A stretch of DNA of 64,000 nucleotides, taken from Labyrinthula sp. Ha. Lineage: Eukaryota; Sar; Bigyra; Labyrinthulida; Labyrinthulaceae. Location: contig JAALGZ010000073.1 of NCBI GenBank assembly GCA_015227615.1, forward strand, positions 48,403 through 112,402. Reading direction: 5' to 3'. Position 1 is the stretch's first letter; each line of letters opens with the position of its first letter. Below the pieces are notes generated by a model. The model saw only the letters and a program-made list of their open reading frames with translations. It was not told the origin of the DNA and made no database searches. Positions 1 through 12,245 of the stretch are shown one piece after another. The translations under genes and the position numbers were made by a program.

Positions 1-1061
1 CGAGAAAAGGATGAAGCTAAACTACTATTTCATGACCAACAAAAACCGCTCCATATTAGATTTTTTTTAGGCTAATCACCTCAGGATAGTAAATCATAGC
101 TTCAAGTAATCAAAATTGGGATAAAATATATAAGCCACGTATAATCTAAAGGGAAAAAACATGATCTATCAAAACCTCACCATCTTGTAGATAAAAAATT
201 GAATAAGCAAATAATAATTAAGAATATCCGTCAAATTTGTAATCCCTTCCTTTCAATAACAGAATTTTTATCACTGAAGAATCTAACTAAGAGTAAAGGT
301 TGGAGCAAAAAACGGTATCTAGAAAACCAATAGGGCTTCTCACACATATAAAAAATTCATAAACTATAGAAAATCATAAGGAAAGACAATCCAAATGAAT
401 GAACCCATAAGAATACATCATATTCTCTCCTTGCAAATCCCCAAAAGCTACACAAATAACCCTAAAATTTTTGTTAAGAAAGCCCTGAGATCAAGCTTTA
501 GAAGGCGTATTGGAAGAACAACAAAAAATTCGGTGAAGGGAAAGCAATAACTCTGAGGCAAAGAGGGATCGTATAAAATTTTTCTAAAAATATCTCCAAG
601 GTGAGCAGCAGTCAAAGTTTTACAAGACTGAAAAAGTCAGGCGTTCCAGCACCTTCAACGTAAGCTCCGAACAAGCGATCCAAGCGAGAATATCGCCTAC
701 TTAGGTTACTTCTACAACAGAATAAGAGTTTCCTCTACCTTGAGACAGACGAGCATGGACAATCTTTAATTTTATACAGGGGTTAAAAGGTTTCATGCAA
801 CATAGGTTCAAAGTACAATCGCTCTTAACCATACCGAGAAGCCCGTTCTAAACCAAAACAGCATGTTGTTACTTTAATCAGGCAACATATAGCAATACAA
901 TTCATCTACGATAGTCCAAATCACGAACTAGTTATTACCCACTCAAAATAATGCTGCTGTTTAAGAACCAGAAAACTGAAATATAGCTGGTAAAGAAGAA
1001 AAACCAAATGAGATAAAAAATTCATCCCAAAAGTTCGAGAAAAACTGCAAAAAATTATTAA
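1..1061. other. noncoding left flank of the copia element
   Basis: A+T-rich sequence with no long reading frame and no recognised repeat or RNA gene. It is contiguous with the sequence after 5403 once the retrotransposon is removed, because both junctions carry the same 5-bp duplication. Confidence 0.6.
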
Positions 1062-1216
1062 TGTTGTAAAGTGTGAAGAAGAAAGGTCTGTACTTGTTTA
1101 TTTCATTGTTATTTTATAGGTTAAATCCCCCTTGACTGAACAATACATATCTCGCTGGCTACTTAAACCAAAAACTGTGATACTAAAAAAGGTCTAAGTA
1201 GCATAAATTCATAACA
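1062..1216 (-). repeat. 3' LTR of the copia element
   Basis: Matches 5248-5403 over the whole length at roughly 95 percent by eye. In element orientation it follows a short purine tract GGAGGAG (1217-1223), as a 3' LTR should. Starting the LTR at TGT directly after that tract is what makes the two 5-bp flanks identical. Confidence 0.9.
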
Positions 1217-1227
1217 CTCCTCCGTAC

Positions 1228-1925
1228 TTAGAGCATTGTTTTCATTAGCGCTTTTGAGAACATCTCATGCTTTTTCTTTCCTAAGCTTTTCGTAAACAGA
1301 TCAGCAACATTGTCATCAGTGCCCACTTCTTTGATCTCAATCATTTGATTCTCTACTAGTTGCTGAACCAGGAAAAACTTTGATCCTAAGTCACGTGTGG
1401 CTTTTGATGGAGCCTCTCCAAGTGCAATGTCTCTCGCAGCCTTGGCATCGCAGTAGACTACGGGCCTAACCATCTCCAAATTAAAACCTTCAACAATGAG
1501 GTAGTGCACAAACATTAGCTCCTTCACTAGATCGTGTAAGGCCAAAAACTCAGCCACTGCTGTAGAAGTTGCCACCTACTTAAGCTTCTTTGCTTTCCAA
1601 ACAATTGGCACGGACCCCAAAAGAATGAAAAATCCGGAAGATGATTTGAATTTGTCCTCTAGGCAATCTGCGAATGCAGCATCCGAAAAAGCAGTAAGCG
1701 TTAAGCTTTCGCTTCTTTTTATCATAATAGCCATATTCTTCGTATTAATTAAATACCTCAAATTTTTTCGGCCCATTCTGAATAACCCCAATTTTTGTAT
1801 TGTACATGTCTAGCAATGAAGTTGACCGGAAACGCAATATCTGGCCTACCATTATTTGAAACATAAGATAGTTCACCGATCAACTTTTGTAACGCCCTGA
1901 GCTCAATTTCACTCCCTTCAGGTAA
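1228..1925 (-). pseudogene. copia RNase H relic
   Basis: C-terminal end of pol. The first block (about 1576-1791) reads TAFSDAAFADC then KSSSGFFILLG, the usual copia RNase H start with its catalytic Asp. After an in-frame TAG at about 1573-1575 it continues as ATSTAVAEFLAL (1228-1575), the family's STAEAEY block, then YCDAKAARDIAL and ADLFTKSL, which are the family's final motifs. The interval 1792-1925 that should join this to RT has lost frame. This is a relic of a functional enzyme that removes RNA from the RNA:DNA hybrid. Confidence 0.85.
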
Positions 1926-2801
1926 CTATGGGTTTTCAACCATAGGCGTGACCACACTGGGCGCTTCACCCTCTCTAAGGCTGTACTCCTTCGCCAGTTT
2001 CAAAACTCGACTTCGTTGTGATAAGTATAAACAGTCTTTCTGGAGAACTAGTTCTGTTCCCACAAAGCTAGTAGTAAGTTCTTCACAACGTATTTTAAAA
2101 CTTTCCTTGAGTTTTCCTTCAAACCAGCCTAAAAGCTGTTTTTCTGTGCAGCTATATGCTAAGTCGTCTACATAAACCACCAGATACATAGTCTTGCCAT
2201 TTTCCTCGTAAGTATACAATCCTCCCCCTAATGCAGATGAATGGAACTTTAACCTCTTTAAAAAAGAGTCTATTGTCCTAAACCACACTTTGACACTCTG
2301 TTTTAAACCATACAAACTAGCTACACACTCGTAAACTTTTGAGTTATTTTCTAGTTTCTGTGGGTGTCCTTCAGGTAGTAGTAGGTAAACTGGCTCTTCC
2401 AAACGGCCGTATAGATATGCACTAGTTATGTCCGCTTGCCTTATTTCTAAACCTTTCGTCCAACTTACAAAAAGAAATATCCTAATAATCTCGTTTGAGA
2501 CGACCGGGGAATAATACCGTTTAAAATCCGAGACAAGGTCCCCGCGGGCAGTTAGCCTGATCTTCATTCTCGATTTACCGTTAGCGCCGTTTTTGACTTC
2601 AAAGACCTCATAGAATGGTAAGGGCTGACAGTTCTTAGACTTTTCTAGCACATTTAGTTCTCCTACTGTTTCCAAAACTTCAAGCTCTTTTGCGTAAGCT
2701 TTTTTCCATTCTTCTTTGTCTTCAGATTCGAACAACTCTTGGAGTTTCTTCCGTCCTGCGCCCACTGCTACTGCTGAGTAATGGTTTATAGAAGATCTCA
2801 C
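1926..2801 (-). pseudogene. copia reverse transcriptase domain
   Basis: Longest intact piece of pol (291 codons). It begins with the WKKAYAKELEVLE block, then RLTARGDL, then IRQADITSAYLYGRLEEPVYL (the copia variant of the first catalytic Asp block), SLYGLKQSVKVWF and the catalytic YVDD box in LVVYVDDLAYS. It ends at a stop just after TPMVENP, the connection region before RNase H. Upstream, 2802-3364 shows only fragments in several frames. Family assignment is firm; activity is unlikely because the domain is cut off from the rest of pol. Confidence 0.9.
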
Positions 2802-3364
2802 TCGAGGCGTCGTGATGATGTTACTAGTTGAGATGCCGAAGTTTCGATTGAGGTACGGCTGCCCCTCCGTTTCATGTGCTGTCTGTTCCGACTCAGTCGT
2901 GTTAGAGGAATCAAGAACATGTTCAAGGGAGTCATCAGAAGCGCTTTAGAGTTCCATCTCCTCCGTTACTTCTAAAGAATTCTGCTGAAAGTTGTCCTGA
3001 TATGCCTCTTCATTAGCTTCAGCTGGGAATCTTCTGGAAGGAACTCTAGTAGCTAAGTGTTGAATGAGCTCTTAAGAAATTGTAAGCACCTCATTTTGTA
3101 GGATTTCTAGGGAAACAAAGCTGTAGCTGTCGTTTGGATCAAGAAACTTGTTTTCTTCTAAAGACAACGTTGCTATGGGAAACACCCGTTTACTTGCTAA
3201 TTCTATTACCAGCTATCCTTGATGGTGCTCTGGAATGCCTAAAAAACGGACCTTGGTAGCTATGTCTTCAAGTTTTTTCTAGCTTCTACTGGAGTTTGCG
3301 CATAGCCAAGTGATTCAAAGACTCTGAGGTTGCTAAGGTCTGGCTTCAGGCCTGTCAGTTTTTG

Positions 3365-4519
3365 TTAAGGTGCTTCAGGCGTCTTGGTTGAACAGATTCT
3401 GTTTTGGACGTAAGTAGCATAAAGTAGCGAGTAAGACCAAAAAGCTGGTGGTAGTAGAGCATTTTTAAGATTAGTTCTCAATGCTTTTAGCAAGATGTTG
3501 CTCTTTCCTTTGGCTCCACCGTTGTGCTCATGGGTGTAGGCATTTGAGTACCTTCTTTCAATTCCTAAGTTGTCTAGAAAACTGATCAAAAACTTGTTGT
3601 AAAATTCCAGACCGTTGTCGCTTTGGAAAAATTTGATCTTTCCTGGATGTTGTCTCTCTAACTTTAAGATTAGGTTTTTCACTAACTGGGGTGTTTCTAA
3701 TTTCTTTTTGAAATCAAAACTCCATGAGCAGATATTACCAGTACAAATAACGATTAGAGCATCTGTCTTCTTGTCTTTACTAGTCGGAAAAGGTCCCATG
3801 AGATCTGCTACTAGGAGCTCCAAGGGTTTTCTTACTGTCCCTGAAGGTACATGTCTAATCTTTGTTCTTAGAAACTTCCCTTCCAAGCATCCTTCGCAGG
3901 GTTCCTTTGGTTCACCAACATCTAGGCCATTAACTTTTTCCTTAAGTCCATCCACACTTTTTTGATAGAGATGATTAAACCTTTCATACCTAGTGTTTTC
4001 TTTGGCAGCTAGTAAAAACGATCCCTTCATTTTAAGTTGGGCCTCACCATCATTTATTGGGAGCTGTAAGGAAAAATTGTTAGTATCACTTTCGAGAGTA
4101 CAATAATTATTTTCAAAAATAACAGAGACACCTCTCTTGACCAATTGGTCTACAGAAATAAGGTTAGGCATATTTTCGTTGAAACATACGTTGGTCAGTT
4201 CAATATTCAACCCGTCTTCTGTTTCAAACTCAACCTTTCCTACTTTACTTACCACAATAACGCCGTTTGCTGTAGATATTTTTCTGGGAGTACAAGCTTC
4301 TAAGACAGTGAACAATTTTTTGTCTCCGCAAAAATGGTAAGTTGCACCAGAGTCAATAACAAAGCTCTTTTTAGCTTCGTCACTGCTATTAAGAGCAGAG
4401 GCTACAAAGCTGAACTTTCCATTGTGTTGTTTCGTAGTAGCTGTTTCTGCGGCATCTTCTTTTGTTGAACTTGTAGAGTTATTGGAAGAGCGCTGCAGTT
4501 TAGGACAGTTTCTTCTCAA
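3365..4519 (-). pseudogene. copia protease and integrase domains
   Basis: Opens within a zinc knuckle (HLRRNCPK), then carries the aspartic protease active site FVIDSGATYHFC. The GAG-pre-integrase region has only part of the zinc ligands (a His in RFNHLY and CEGC). The integrase core shows the first Asp in LLVADLMGPF and the second in FFQSDNGLEF. The third catalytic residue, Glu in the NGVAER-type motif, is replaced: the copy reads HNGGAKGKSN. Loss of that Glu and the stop at 3365 show that this copy is dead. The frame is otherwise open for 384 codons. Confidence 0.88.
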
Positions 4520-5223
4520 GTGTCCAGTTCCGTTACAGTTATAACACCTAGGACACTCTTTGGTCCTATGGACTAACCTGCACTCTGAACAGCGCTTTCA
4601 TCTAGCTACAACTGAAAAGACGTTCTGTTTTTCGGTTGGTCTGTATACTCCTTTTTCGACAAGGTACCTCATTACTATGTCAATTTTCTTGCCAAATTCT
4701 TCTCTGGTAAGTGCTGAAACTCCCTCATTTTTTCTCGGGTACGAAACACTAAGTCGAACATACCGTTTGGAAACTTTTCCAACAGTTGCAAGAAAAGTTC
4801 TTTGTAGTCTAAAGTTGCTTTCAGGCTCTCCAAACGCCCTACAAACTTTATAAAATTATTCAAGAGCCAATGGTAGCTTCCCTGGAAAGCAAGTTCTGCT
4901 ATATTATTGTTAATCTTTAGCATTTCAGCTGCTGCATTTCCCAACAGAAGGAGTTTTACTTTCTTGTCGATGCTGTGGGCATCACTTAGATGAACTACAT
5001 GATGGACGATGTCGTCGTCAAGGGTGTTGACGACGATAGAAAGGCATTTGGCATCTCGGGCAGCTACAGAATGTCCATTTTCCTGTACTTCCAGCGCAGT
5101 TCCTTCGGAAACGTAACCCCAAAATCCCATTTCAGATAAGTAGGCACGAAGCCTCCATTCCCACAAGTGAAACTTACCTCCTAGCCCAAGCTTAGGGATA
5201 GAAGGTTTATGTTCTTGGCTCAT
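4505..5223 (-). pseudogene. copia gag with two zinc-knuckle-like motifs
   Basis: Starts with an ATG 25 bases downstream of the 5' LTR (MSQEHKPSIPKLG). A UBN2/gag-type helical region follows with KFHLWEWRLRAYL, the equivalent of the family's N-terminal WK.R..A.L block. The frame closes at 4675. The continuation is in another frame: MRYLVEKGVYRPTEKQ, a TGA, then two cysteine motifs, CSEC...CPRC and CYNCNGTGHLRRNC, the second a clean CCHC knuckle. Gag would package the element's RNA. One frameshift and one stop make it defective. Confidence 0.85.
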
Positions 5224-5231
5224 TTTATAAT

Positions 5232-5247
5232 GTTTAGGCTCTTAACC
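5232..5247 (-). other. primer binding site of the copia element
   Basis: The 16 bases immediately inside the 5' LTR read GGTTAAGAGCCTAAAC in element orientation. This is not complementary to a tRNA CCA end. Its complement contains GGCTCTTAACC, which looks like an anticodon stem-loop with anticodon CUU (Lys). Drosophila copia also primes from an internal half-tRNA (initiator Met). The Lys assignment is inference. Confidence 0.5.
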
Positions 5248-5403
5248 TGTTGTAAAGTGTGGAGAAGAAAGGTCTGTACTTGTTTATTTTATTGTTATTT
5301 TATAGGTTAAATCCCCCCCTTGACTGAACAATACATATCTCGCTGGCTACTTAAACCAAAAACTGTGATACTAAAAAGGTCTAAGTAGCATAAATATACG
5401 ACA
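5248..5403 (-). repeat. 5' LTR of the copia element
   Basis: Second LTR copy; in element orientation it carries the promoter side. Direct repeat of 1062-1216, followed on the plus strand by ATTAA, the same five bases that precede 1062. Confidence 0.9.
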
Positions 5404-8400
5404 ATTAAAAAGTTAATCAGTAGACGAAAGTTTAAGAAAGAAGATGAATTTAAAATATATTAAGGGGAAATGGCCTTCATAAATAAAGGAGAACATAATA
5501 AGCATAGACCTTGATTATACAGACCCAACATCCTCTCGAAAATCATCCTAAGAATAACCATATACATTATTTATAAAAGTCTAAGTAAATAAAGAACGAG
5601 AAAACTAACAAGCAGGTTTCAATAAGCAATTTCAGCGATAAAACATGTTGGATTCATAGAAAAGATAATGAAAAACATCGCGGTAACTGGGAAACCCTAT
5701 ATTTCATATTCATAGACATCCACCAAGTTCTTGACTTAATATAACACAACATCCAAACCCTGTCTCTAAAATTAACGCAGCATTTGCACTAGAATTATAA
5801 GAAAGTCACGTTGCACATACAACCTGATAGCGATTAGAGCAACAAGCGAAGAAAAAAAAACACGGGCTGTCAACGTTTAGAAGAAGGGTTTTCAAGGTGA
5901 CAACTCGTGTCCAACTATGTTTTGGATAGTTCTAGACAACAGAATTAGGGGAATGAGACCAGAAACATTCTTTAATTAAAAAAAAAGAAACAATAAATAA
6001 AATATCTTTTCTCTGCGGACGATATTGCCATGTTCATTGAAAACCAGTCGAAGATACAAGTTTTGGCAAAGAAAGCAGCCGATATCCTAAGAATATTGAC
6101 TCAGAAAGAAACTTGGGCAAAATAATGTTGTGAAAGTACAAGAGAGGGTTAGGATTCAATGAAACCTCAGATAAACGGGATCATGCAGTTTAAAACAAAT
6201 AGAAGTACGGAACATGTGACAAAAGCTTTGAACAAATCGTAGAATTAGTACCGCACTCAAACTCCAGAATCTGTGGTGGAAGAAGAAACAGAAGTTCAAA
6301 GAAACCCTTACAGCTACATATGCATTTTCTATATTGGAAACATTGTATCAAAGAGGATCCAACCAGTTAAAATATTGAAAAAAAATATTGAAATAACGAC
6401 CTAGTTATAGTTACTCGGGGTTAATGCCTAATAATGAAGGGGTAAGAGAAAAGATGAGACCAAGAAATTGATATAGCACGACCAGAGTTCTCCAAAAACA
6501 AGAAAGTCCTTCAAAGCAGCAAGTAAACCCCCGAAATAAGACAGAATATAATAAATGTCTCGCATTACCTCCATACTAGGTTGTGATGTTCAAGTTTGGC
6601 CAGATATCAAAAAATACGGAAGAAACTAAATACGCTATCTCTAAGAATAAGATTGATCATCCACTCAAACTTCTATAGATTACTTATGCTATAATAGCTT
6701 AATAAACTGGATGTAAATTACCTGGAGTTAAAAAATCCTGTGCCAGAAAGATCTTGAGGCTACAAAAGAAAAACCGTAGCAGAGAGCCATCTCCAAACAG
6801 TGCTCAAAGTATATGTCGATATAAATCTCAATTCTTTCTGGTATATTTCAACTATCGAATCCGAACTAGATTAGAACTTGAAAATGTAAAAGATAATGTA
6901 GAAGAACAAATCCTTGTTCCATCTACAAGACCATGTACAAACATAGCCCATCCACCAAATCTACCCCAACTACATCTGGAACAACGTCTAAAATTTTCTT
7001 CTAGCTCTTTCCTCTCTGAAAATCCTTCGCATTTAAAACTCAACAAGTGAGTCGCAGCTCTATTACACACATATACAACACCCTCCCACGATCCGTACAT
7101 GAAACTTGGATACTGGAACCCAAATAAAAAAAGCCAACATTAACCTGAAAATCCATAATACAATGGCAATAGAACCCTCCAACTATACCCCGGGGATACG
7201 AGCAATTGATTGAACCTATCGATCAGCACTAGGAGGAAAACCCATATAGAAAAAGAACATTCCCATCTAAACGCGAAGTTGAAAACTAAGATATTCTCTA
7301 GTCTACCCCAGATAACTATGATATGGAGCAAAGTCGTGGAGCCTCTTGCTGCTTTGTTCTAGTTGTCACATGGTTATCTCAATCTTATGCTTCATTTGTG
7401 ATTTCTCTGATTGTCCAATTGTCGTATGATTGAGCAAAATTCTTACATGGCTTCAATTGGATACCAATCCAGGGAGTATATATCTAGAAAAATACAACCA
7501 TCCATATATCCACATTCAAAACTATCGTAGAAAATTAAAATTAGCTTTTTCGAAAGTGTTTAGTGCTTAATATTGATGTGACAAGGCTTAGGCCGACTCA
7601 GATTCAAGTATTTCCTCTTAACCTCCAACGTTTATTTCTACTTTATCTTTGAACCACCCTTATACCTGGAAAATGTCTGGTAGCTCTTGCCGAGGTGAAA
7701 AAATTCATTAGCGAATTAGTCTAGTTTTTTTTGTTTTCTGCTTAGTTTATAAAGATATTTGTTGAACCAGAACTTTACCAATCTCCAGAACTGGCCCAAG
7801 AAGAAGATTATCAGTAAAGCACACTCCTAGAAAAAATATTACATTTATTCCATCGTAGATTTTAATAATGAGTTAACAACAGCAGGAATACCAGCTCACC
7901 AGTAAACCAGAATATAGAACCATCGTATAATAGTTTTCTGTACTACTAGGTGACGGAATGGCTTTACTAAACTAATTCTACTATGCGGGATGCAGTTAGC
8001 TGTCGCTACTCAACACAATTTAAAAACAAAGAAAGGAAACAATGGAACATTAGTGTTTTCCTCCAGCTTGATAAATCAATTAATATTAAGTTAGGTAATT
8101 GGATTAACTTTTCTTTCTTTTTTGACATTCTTCATGTTTTTCATTCGTACCCTACCAGCTTAGCGTTTGAATATAATCATACGAAACACGACCATATTGT
8201 TGCACAATGTTCATGGAAGACTATTTACTACAAGGAAGATTAAGAAACAAGTTACAGAATACACCCATGTATCTGAAATTCCCTATGCAGAAATTTATTC
8301 TATACGAAAAACGCAGAATTAAACATATATAGCTAACTCTACAATAATTTGTGGCTATATACTGGATGCACTGGTATCATATTCACTTGTTACTAAGAGG

Positions 8401-9065
8401 TCTTGTTCCAGAAAATAAATTTTGTGAAACTTACCTAGATAGAGGGAAGAAAAAATCAACTAGCAACAGCTTATAGCTGAAAACTAGAGAAATATCTAAA
8501 ATCTCGTAGTGGAGGTCTTGCAGCTGTTAATTGAATTCCAAGAAACCTATGGAATGAAAGGGATAATGTTAGAGCCACAAACCTTTCAACCCACAATTAG
8601 GAGAACCTACCTTTAAAAATAGCTTCTCCTATTAGATAATAGAATGAACCTCACCTAATTAGTCTCGCAGCTAAGTAAAAAACAATTGTAAACTGCTTAC
8701 AATTATAAACTACAACAAGAACCTTGCCCAAAGATGAAAGCCATATTAATCTTTATCAGAAATCTGTTTGTAAAAAAGGTAATCAACATAGCGCCACACA
8801 ATTAGAGGAAAAGAACAGAAGAATCTATTGTAATTAGTTGTTTCATACTAATGAGCTCCAACTGTTGGTTTACTCAAGGTTCTCATATTTTAAAACCAAG
8901 ATTCTCGTTTTAGATTTCACACAGATCGAGATCAAATACTTTCGAGACAAAACCAAGAATATAGTTCGGGAATTTCCCGGTGATTCTTAAGCATGTGCAG
9001 AGAATAAGTAAACAAAAAGTAGTAGCGCGACAAAGGAAAAAAAAGTAACCTTGCTAATCTTTAAG
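5404..9065. other. 3.7-kb gap without recognised genes
   Basis: No reading frame over about 100 codons and none with a recognisable motif. The short frames at 6754-7100 and 7140-7331 on either strand show no family features. A 13-bp palindrome CGGGAATTTCCCG lies near 8969-8981, about 85 bases before the ATG of the next gene. No tRNA or rRNA seen. Confidence 0.55.
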
Positions 9066-10649
9066 ATGAATGATGGTAGAGAAAGATTGATAGAATTCTT
9101 GGATACTACAACGATTATAACCAAAGAAAAGGAAATTGATAAAAAAGATGCCTTTCCACATCGAGATCTCGAACAGTATTTTTCACGTAAAAGTATTAAT
9201 TTTGAAACCAACAGAGAGAAAGTTAGAAACAGTCTTTGGTCAGGAGCAAGCATTTTTGAGAGCTTATTCTCACAGCATCATAATGAAATTCCTGATTTTT
9301 CTGAACCGATTCCAGAAACAGATAGTGAGGACTCAATTTCTGTTACAGAATCAGAGGCTTCGGAAATTTTTCACTCGGTTAAACATTTGCCTTTAATAGA
9401 GGTAAGAAGAACTTTCAAGAAACTTGTATCTGAAAAAAAAACAGCTAAGCGGAAGAGCTTCCCACACGTATCAGGATCCATGGTATCTCCTGGTGCAACC
9501 GGGCGACCATCAAGAATTCTTTCTAAAATGTTTTCGCCTAAACTTGCTAGGTTTCAAGCACAGGTATCTAGCCGTTTAAGCAATATATCCACTCATCATA
9601 CACACTCGCCGAAAACTAGGCGTTATAGGTCTGCAAGTTTTAACGGACAGCAGTCTCCACAGCCGAACGGTGCAGATATATCAGAAGTTAGCGGTTTAAA
9701 AACGGCAAGAAATAGCCGTTTAAGAAAAGCAAAAAAAAGTATGATGAGTTTATCTCCGAGAGTATCTTTTTTAAGACCACAAACTGAAGGGAAACGAAGG
9801 CCAAGTTTTTTGTTAAATGCATCGTTTTTGAATACGTCAGGAAATAACAAAGATATTTCATTTCGTAAGGCGTTTCGTAACTTTGTATACACGAAGTATT
9901 TCAAGGATGAAAAGATTTTGTTTTCGAAATTTACAAGTCACAAACCGTGTTTGAAGTGTGCAAAACTAGTGACTGATCCGCTGACATGGACGATGTGTGT
10001 TGGAAATGATGAGAATGATACCTTTACTTTACCTGTTAGTTTTCATGCTCAATGCTCCATAGCCGGATTAAATTGGGTTAGTCGAGAAGGTGAACTTAAA
10101 CTAGATCAGGGGCGGTTGAAAATATATTCTGCCAAAGATTTGATTCATGCTTTTCACGTGTTTGATATAGTTGAGGTCTCAAGAGGTGAAGCTGAGCTCA
10201 ATCAGCTTAAAATCACGGTCTATCTACCCCTTGCTCAATTTGCTTCAGAGGAAGAAGATTCCAAGAGATTACTGCGAGAAACTTTGTTACTTGAATTTTC
10301 TTCTCCAGAGAGCTTAGAAGATGTTGCAGAGAAGATATTTTTATACATGAGCCAAACTGTATCTGTGATTGACGACCATTTGCCACTAGTGTTGAAATTA
10401 ACTATGCCGCAAAATAAGAGGCATGCAGAATGCCTTATGAGAAAAAAAGCAGCATTAATAACAATGTACTCTTTGAAGAATGATTTTCGATTTCAAGGTG
10501 GGTATGAAAGCTTACTGGAATATCTTGAAACTATGGGAGACGAAGCCGCTTGTGCTCTGATCCAGGAGAAGTTGCAGACATTAAGTACTGAAAGTGGTGA
10601 TGGGGTTGATGAGTTTGAGCAAGCTAAGGTAAACCTCCTTGCCTTGTAA
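9066..10649 (+). CDS. protein of unknown family, paralogue of 16053-17540
   Basis: Uninterrupted 527-residue frame; the ATG at 9066 is the first in frame (the open frame extends only five codons further upstream without another ATG). Function not recognised. The first 250 or so residues are low-complexity, rich in Ser, Arg and Lys (for example SRLSNISTHHTHSPKTRRYR), probably disordered. A folded C-terminal half follows: FSKFTSHKPCLKCAKLV with a CxxC pair (C295, C298), a beta-rich stretch with RLKIYSAKDLIHAFHVFDIVE, and a helical end AECLMRKKAALITMYS ... YESLLEYLETMGDEAACALI. The same order and several identical blocks occur in the gene at 16053-17540, so this is a real, conserved gene pair. 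The beta stretch could be a PH-like fold and the CxxC could bind zinc; neither is proven. Confidence 0.8.
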   Translation: MNDGRERLIEFLDTTTIITKEKEIDKKDAFPHRDLEQYFSRKSINFETNREKVRNSLWSGASIFESLFSQHHNEIPDFSEPIPETDSEDSISVTESEASEIFHSVKHLPLIEVRRTFKKLVSEKKTAKRKSFPHVSGSMVSPGATGRPSRILSKMFSPKLARFQAQVSSRLSNISTHHTHSPKTRRYRSASFNGQQSPQPNGADISEVSGLKTARNSRLRKAKKSMMSLSPRVSFLRPQTEGKRRPSFLLNASFLNTSGNNKDISFRKAFRNFVYTKYFKDEKILFSKFTSHKPCLKCAKLVTDPLTWTMCVGNDENDTFTLPVSFHAQCSIAGLNWVSREGELKLDQGRLKIYSAKDLIHAFHVFDIVEVSRGEAELNQLKITVYLPLAQFASEEEDSKRLLRETLLLEFSSPESLEDVAEKIFLYMSQTVSVIDDHLPLVLKLTMPQNKRHAECLMRKKAALITMYSLKNDFRFQGGYESLLEYLETMGDEAACALIQEKLQTLSTESGDGVDEFEQAKVNLLAL

Positions 10650-12216
10650 ATGTTAACTCATGCAACAACATTTTTCGTGTAGAGAACAGTTTCTCTTATT
10701 ACGAGTTGAGAAATTGCAATGTGATGTATTACTGAATGTTAGTGTTTTTTATTTTGGCGTATTTGGTAGATATTTGATACTTTTAAAACTATATTATATG
10801 TCATTTTCTAATCTCGTTCATGAACCATTATCTGAATAATTCAAACTGATTTGGTAAGTTCTTGATATGTTCTCAGGATGCAGCTGCCATAGAAAGCAAA
10901 GTTAGACTAAGTATTCCTCGAGCAAAAAAAATAAAGATGATTTTTTTTATGATGAAAATTGAAAACACTATAAATTTTTTCCCAGGTTTGATAAGTTGCA
11001 TAAAAGTTTACAAAATGGAATATGTTTTTAGGAAATAATACGTAGAAGAGATTCAGACTAGTTTCTTGTACTTTATAATGTCGGCATTAAGAAACAAACA
11101 AACTACAACTTCTTCACAATGGGCAAGATTTGGAAAGCTTTTCAACTTTCTCAATTTCTGAACTGATCACAGTGACTACATTTATGCGCCTTCGTTAATT
11201 CACTTAAATTCTAAGAAGGTTTTTATACATGATTACTGATAAGACAACCCGATGAATTAAGAAGGCAATTGGTAATGTTATTTTCTAGGTTGAGAGTGAC
11301 ACACTATGAAATGTAGATTACTCGTGTTTACCACAGAAACTTTTGGCCATGCTGACCGATCTCAATTGAGGATTCACAAGTTGCACAACTATTCACTACA
11401 GTGACAATGTTTTACTAGCTAAGAGGAAAGAGGAACTATTGAGATATAAGCAATGGTACCAGAATCCTTATAACTAGATTAATATGCTAATTATAGTACA
11501 AATTAGAGACATAGAGTAAAATTAAGTTGGTTTATTGAGATGTTTAAACTTTATTTCTGTGCATTGTGATCAATAAGGATTAGTTAATGTTTTTCCTTCT
11601 TTTTTACTTCAAACTACGTAGCGCTAGCAAAGTAGTTTATACATATGATTTTTGTTTGCTTAAGCTATACCTAAATACAGAGATATGATTTTCACTAGAA
11701 AAGTGCATTTAGCCTCAATATTTGGATGTCTGTAGCTGCATTGTCAAGAGATGTTCTTCATTTAGTAAGAAAATCCTTAAAAACTATACTCTGTTATCCA
11801 GTCTAAGCTAACTTTCTCGTTGATGAACCGATGTTACAATCAAGCAGTAATATCCGCATATAAACCTACAAAAACAGTGCAATGTAAGTTCATTTTATTT
11901 AATTGGTACTCTATGAGAAACACATCGCGAGGCAAAAATGACTTCTTTAAGCTGAAGTGTAGGTTCATGTTGAAGAAATTCTATAGAGCTCGCTCACGTA
12001 ATTTCCATCCATAGTGCCAATTGGAAGTGTACACGTCATCGATCATGGACATCTTCAAATCAATTCTATGAAGCACAACAAGAGCATCCTGTGGTTACGG
12101 AAACTTAGTATATGTAACATAGATTGTCGGTTTAAGGGTAGGATCTCCTTCAATTAAGTTGGGAAATAACATAGGCATTAAGTAAGTTATCCAACAACCA
12201 GAGTTTCAATGAGCAA

Positions 12217-12245
12217 AAAGAGAACTCAAGTTTCGAGTTCTCTTT
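12217..12245. repeat. perfect hairpin, 11-bp stem
   Basis: AAAGAGAACTC, a 7-base loop, then GAGTTCTCTTT. It stands alone in a gene-free stretch. It could be the stem of a small RNA or chance; no promoter signal was identified. Confidence 0.5.

Larger units (their letters stand above)
1062..5403 (-). mobile_element. Ty1/copia LTR retrotransposon, full length but decayed
   Basis: The element has two LTRs of 155 and 156 bp that both begin TGT and end ACA in element orientation. It is flanked by a perfect 5-bp target duplication ATTAA (1057-1061 and 5404-5408). On the minus strand the order is 5' LTR, primer site, gag with zinc knuckles, protease, integrase, reverse transcriptase, RNase H, purine tract (1217-1223), 3' LTR. 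Integrase before RT is the diagnostic copia order. The coding part is broken by stops and frame changes (near 4680, 2802-3364, 1792-1925, 1575), so the copy cannot make its own proteins. LTRs differ by two substitutions, a C-run and an A-run length change, and several bases at the outer edge, so insertion was not very recent. About 4.3 kb, a normal size for the family. Confidence 0.93.

Noticed and set aside
6754-7100. Overlapping frames of 82-98 codons on both strands
   Set aside because: No family motif, no upstream context, and lengths expected by chance in a 3.7-kb gap.
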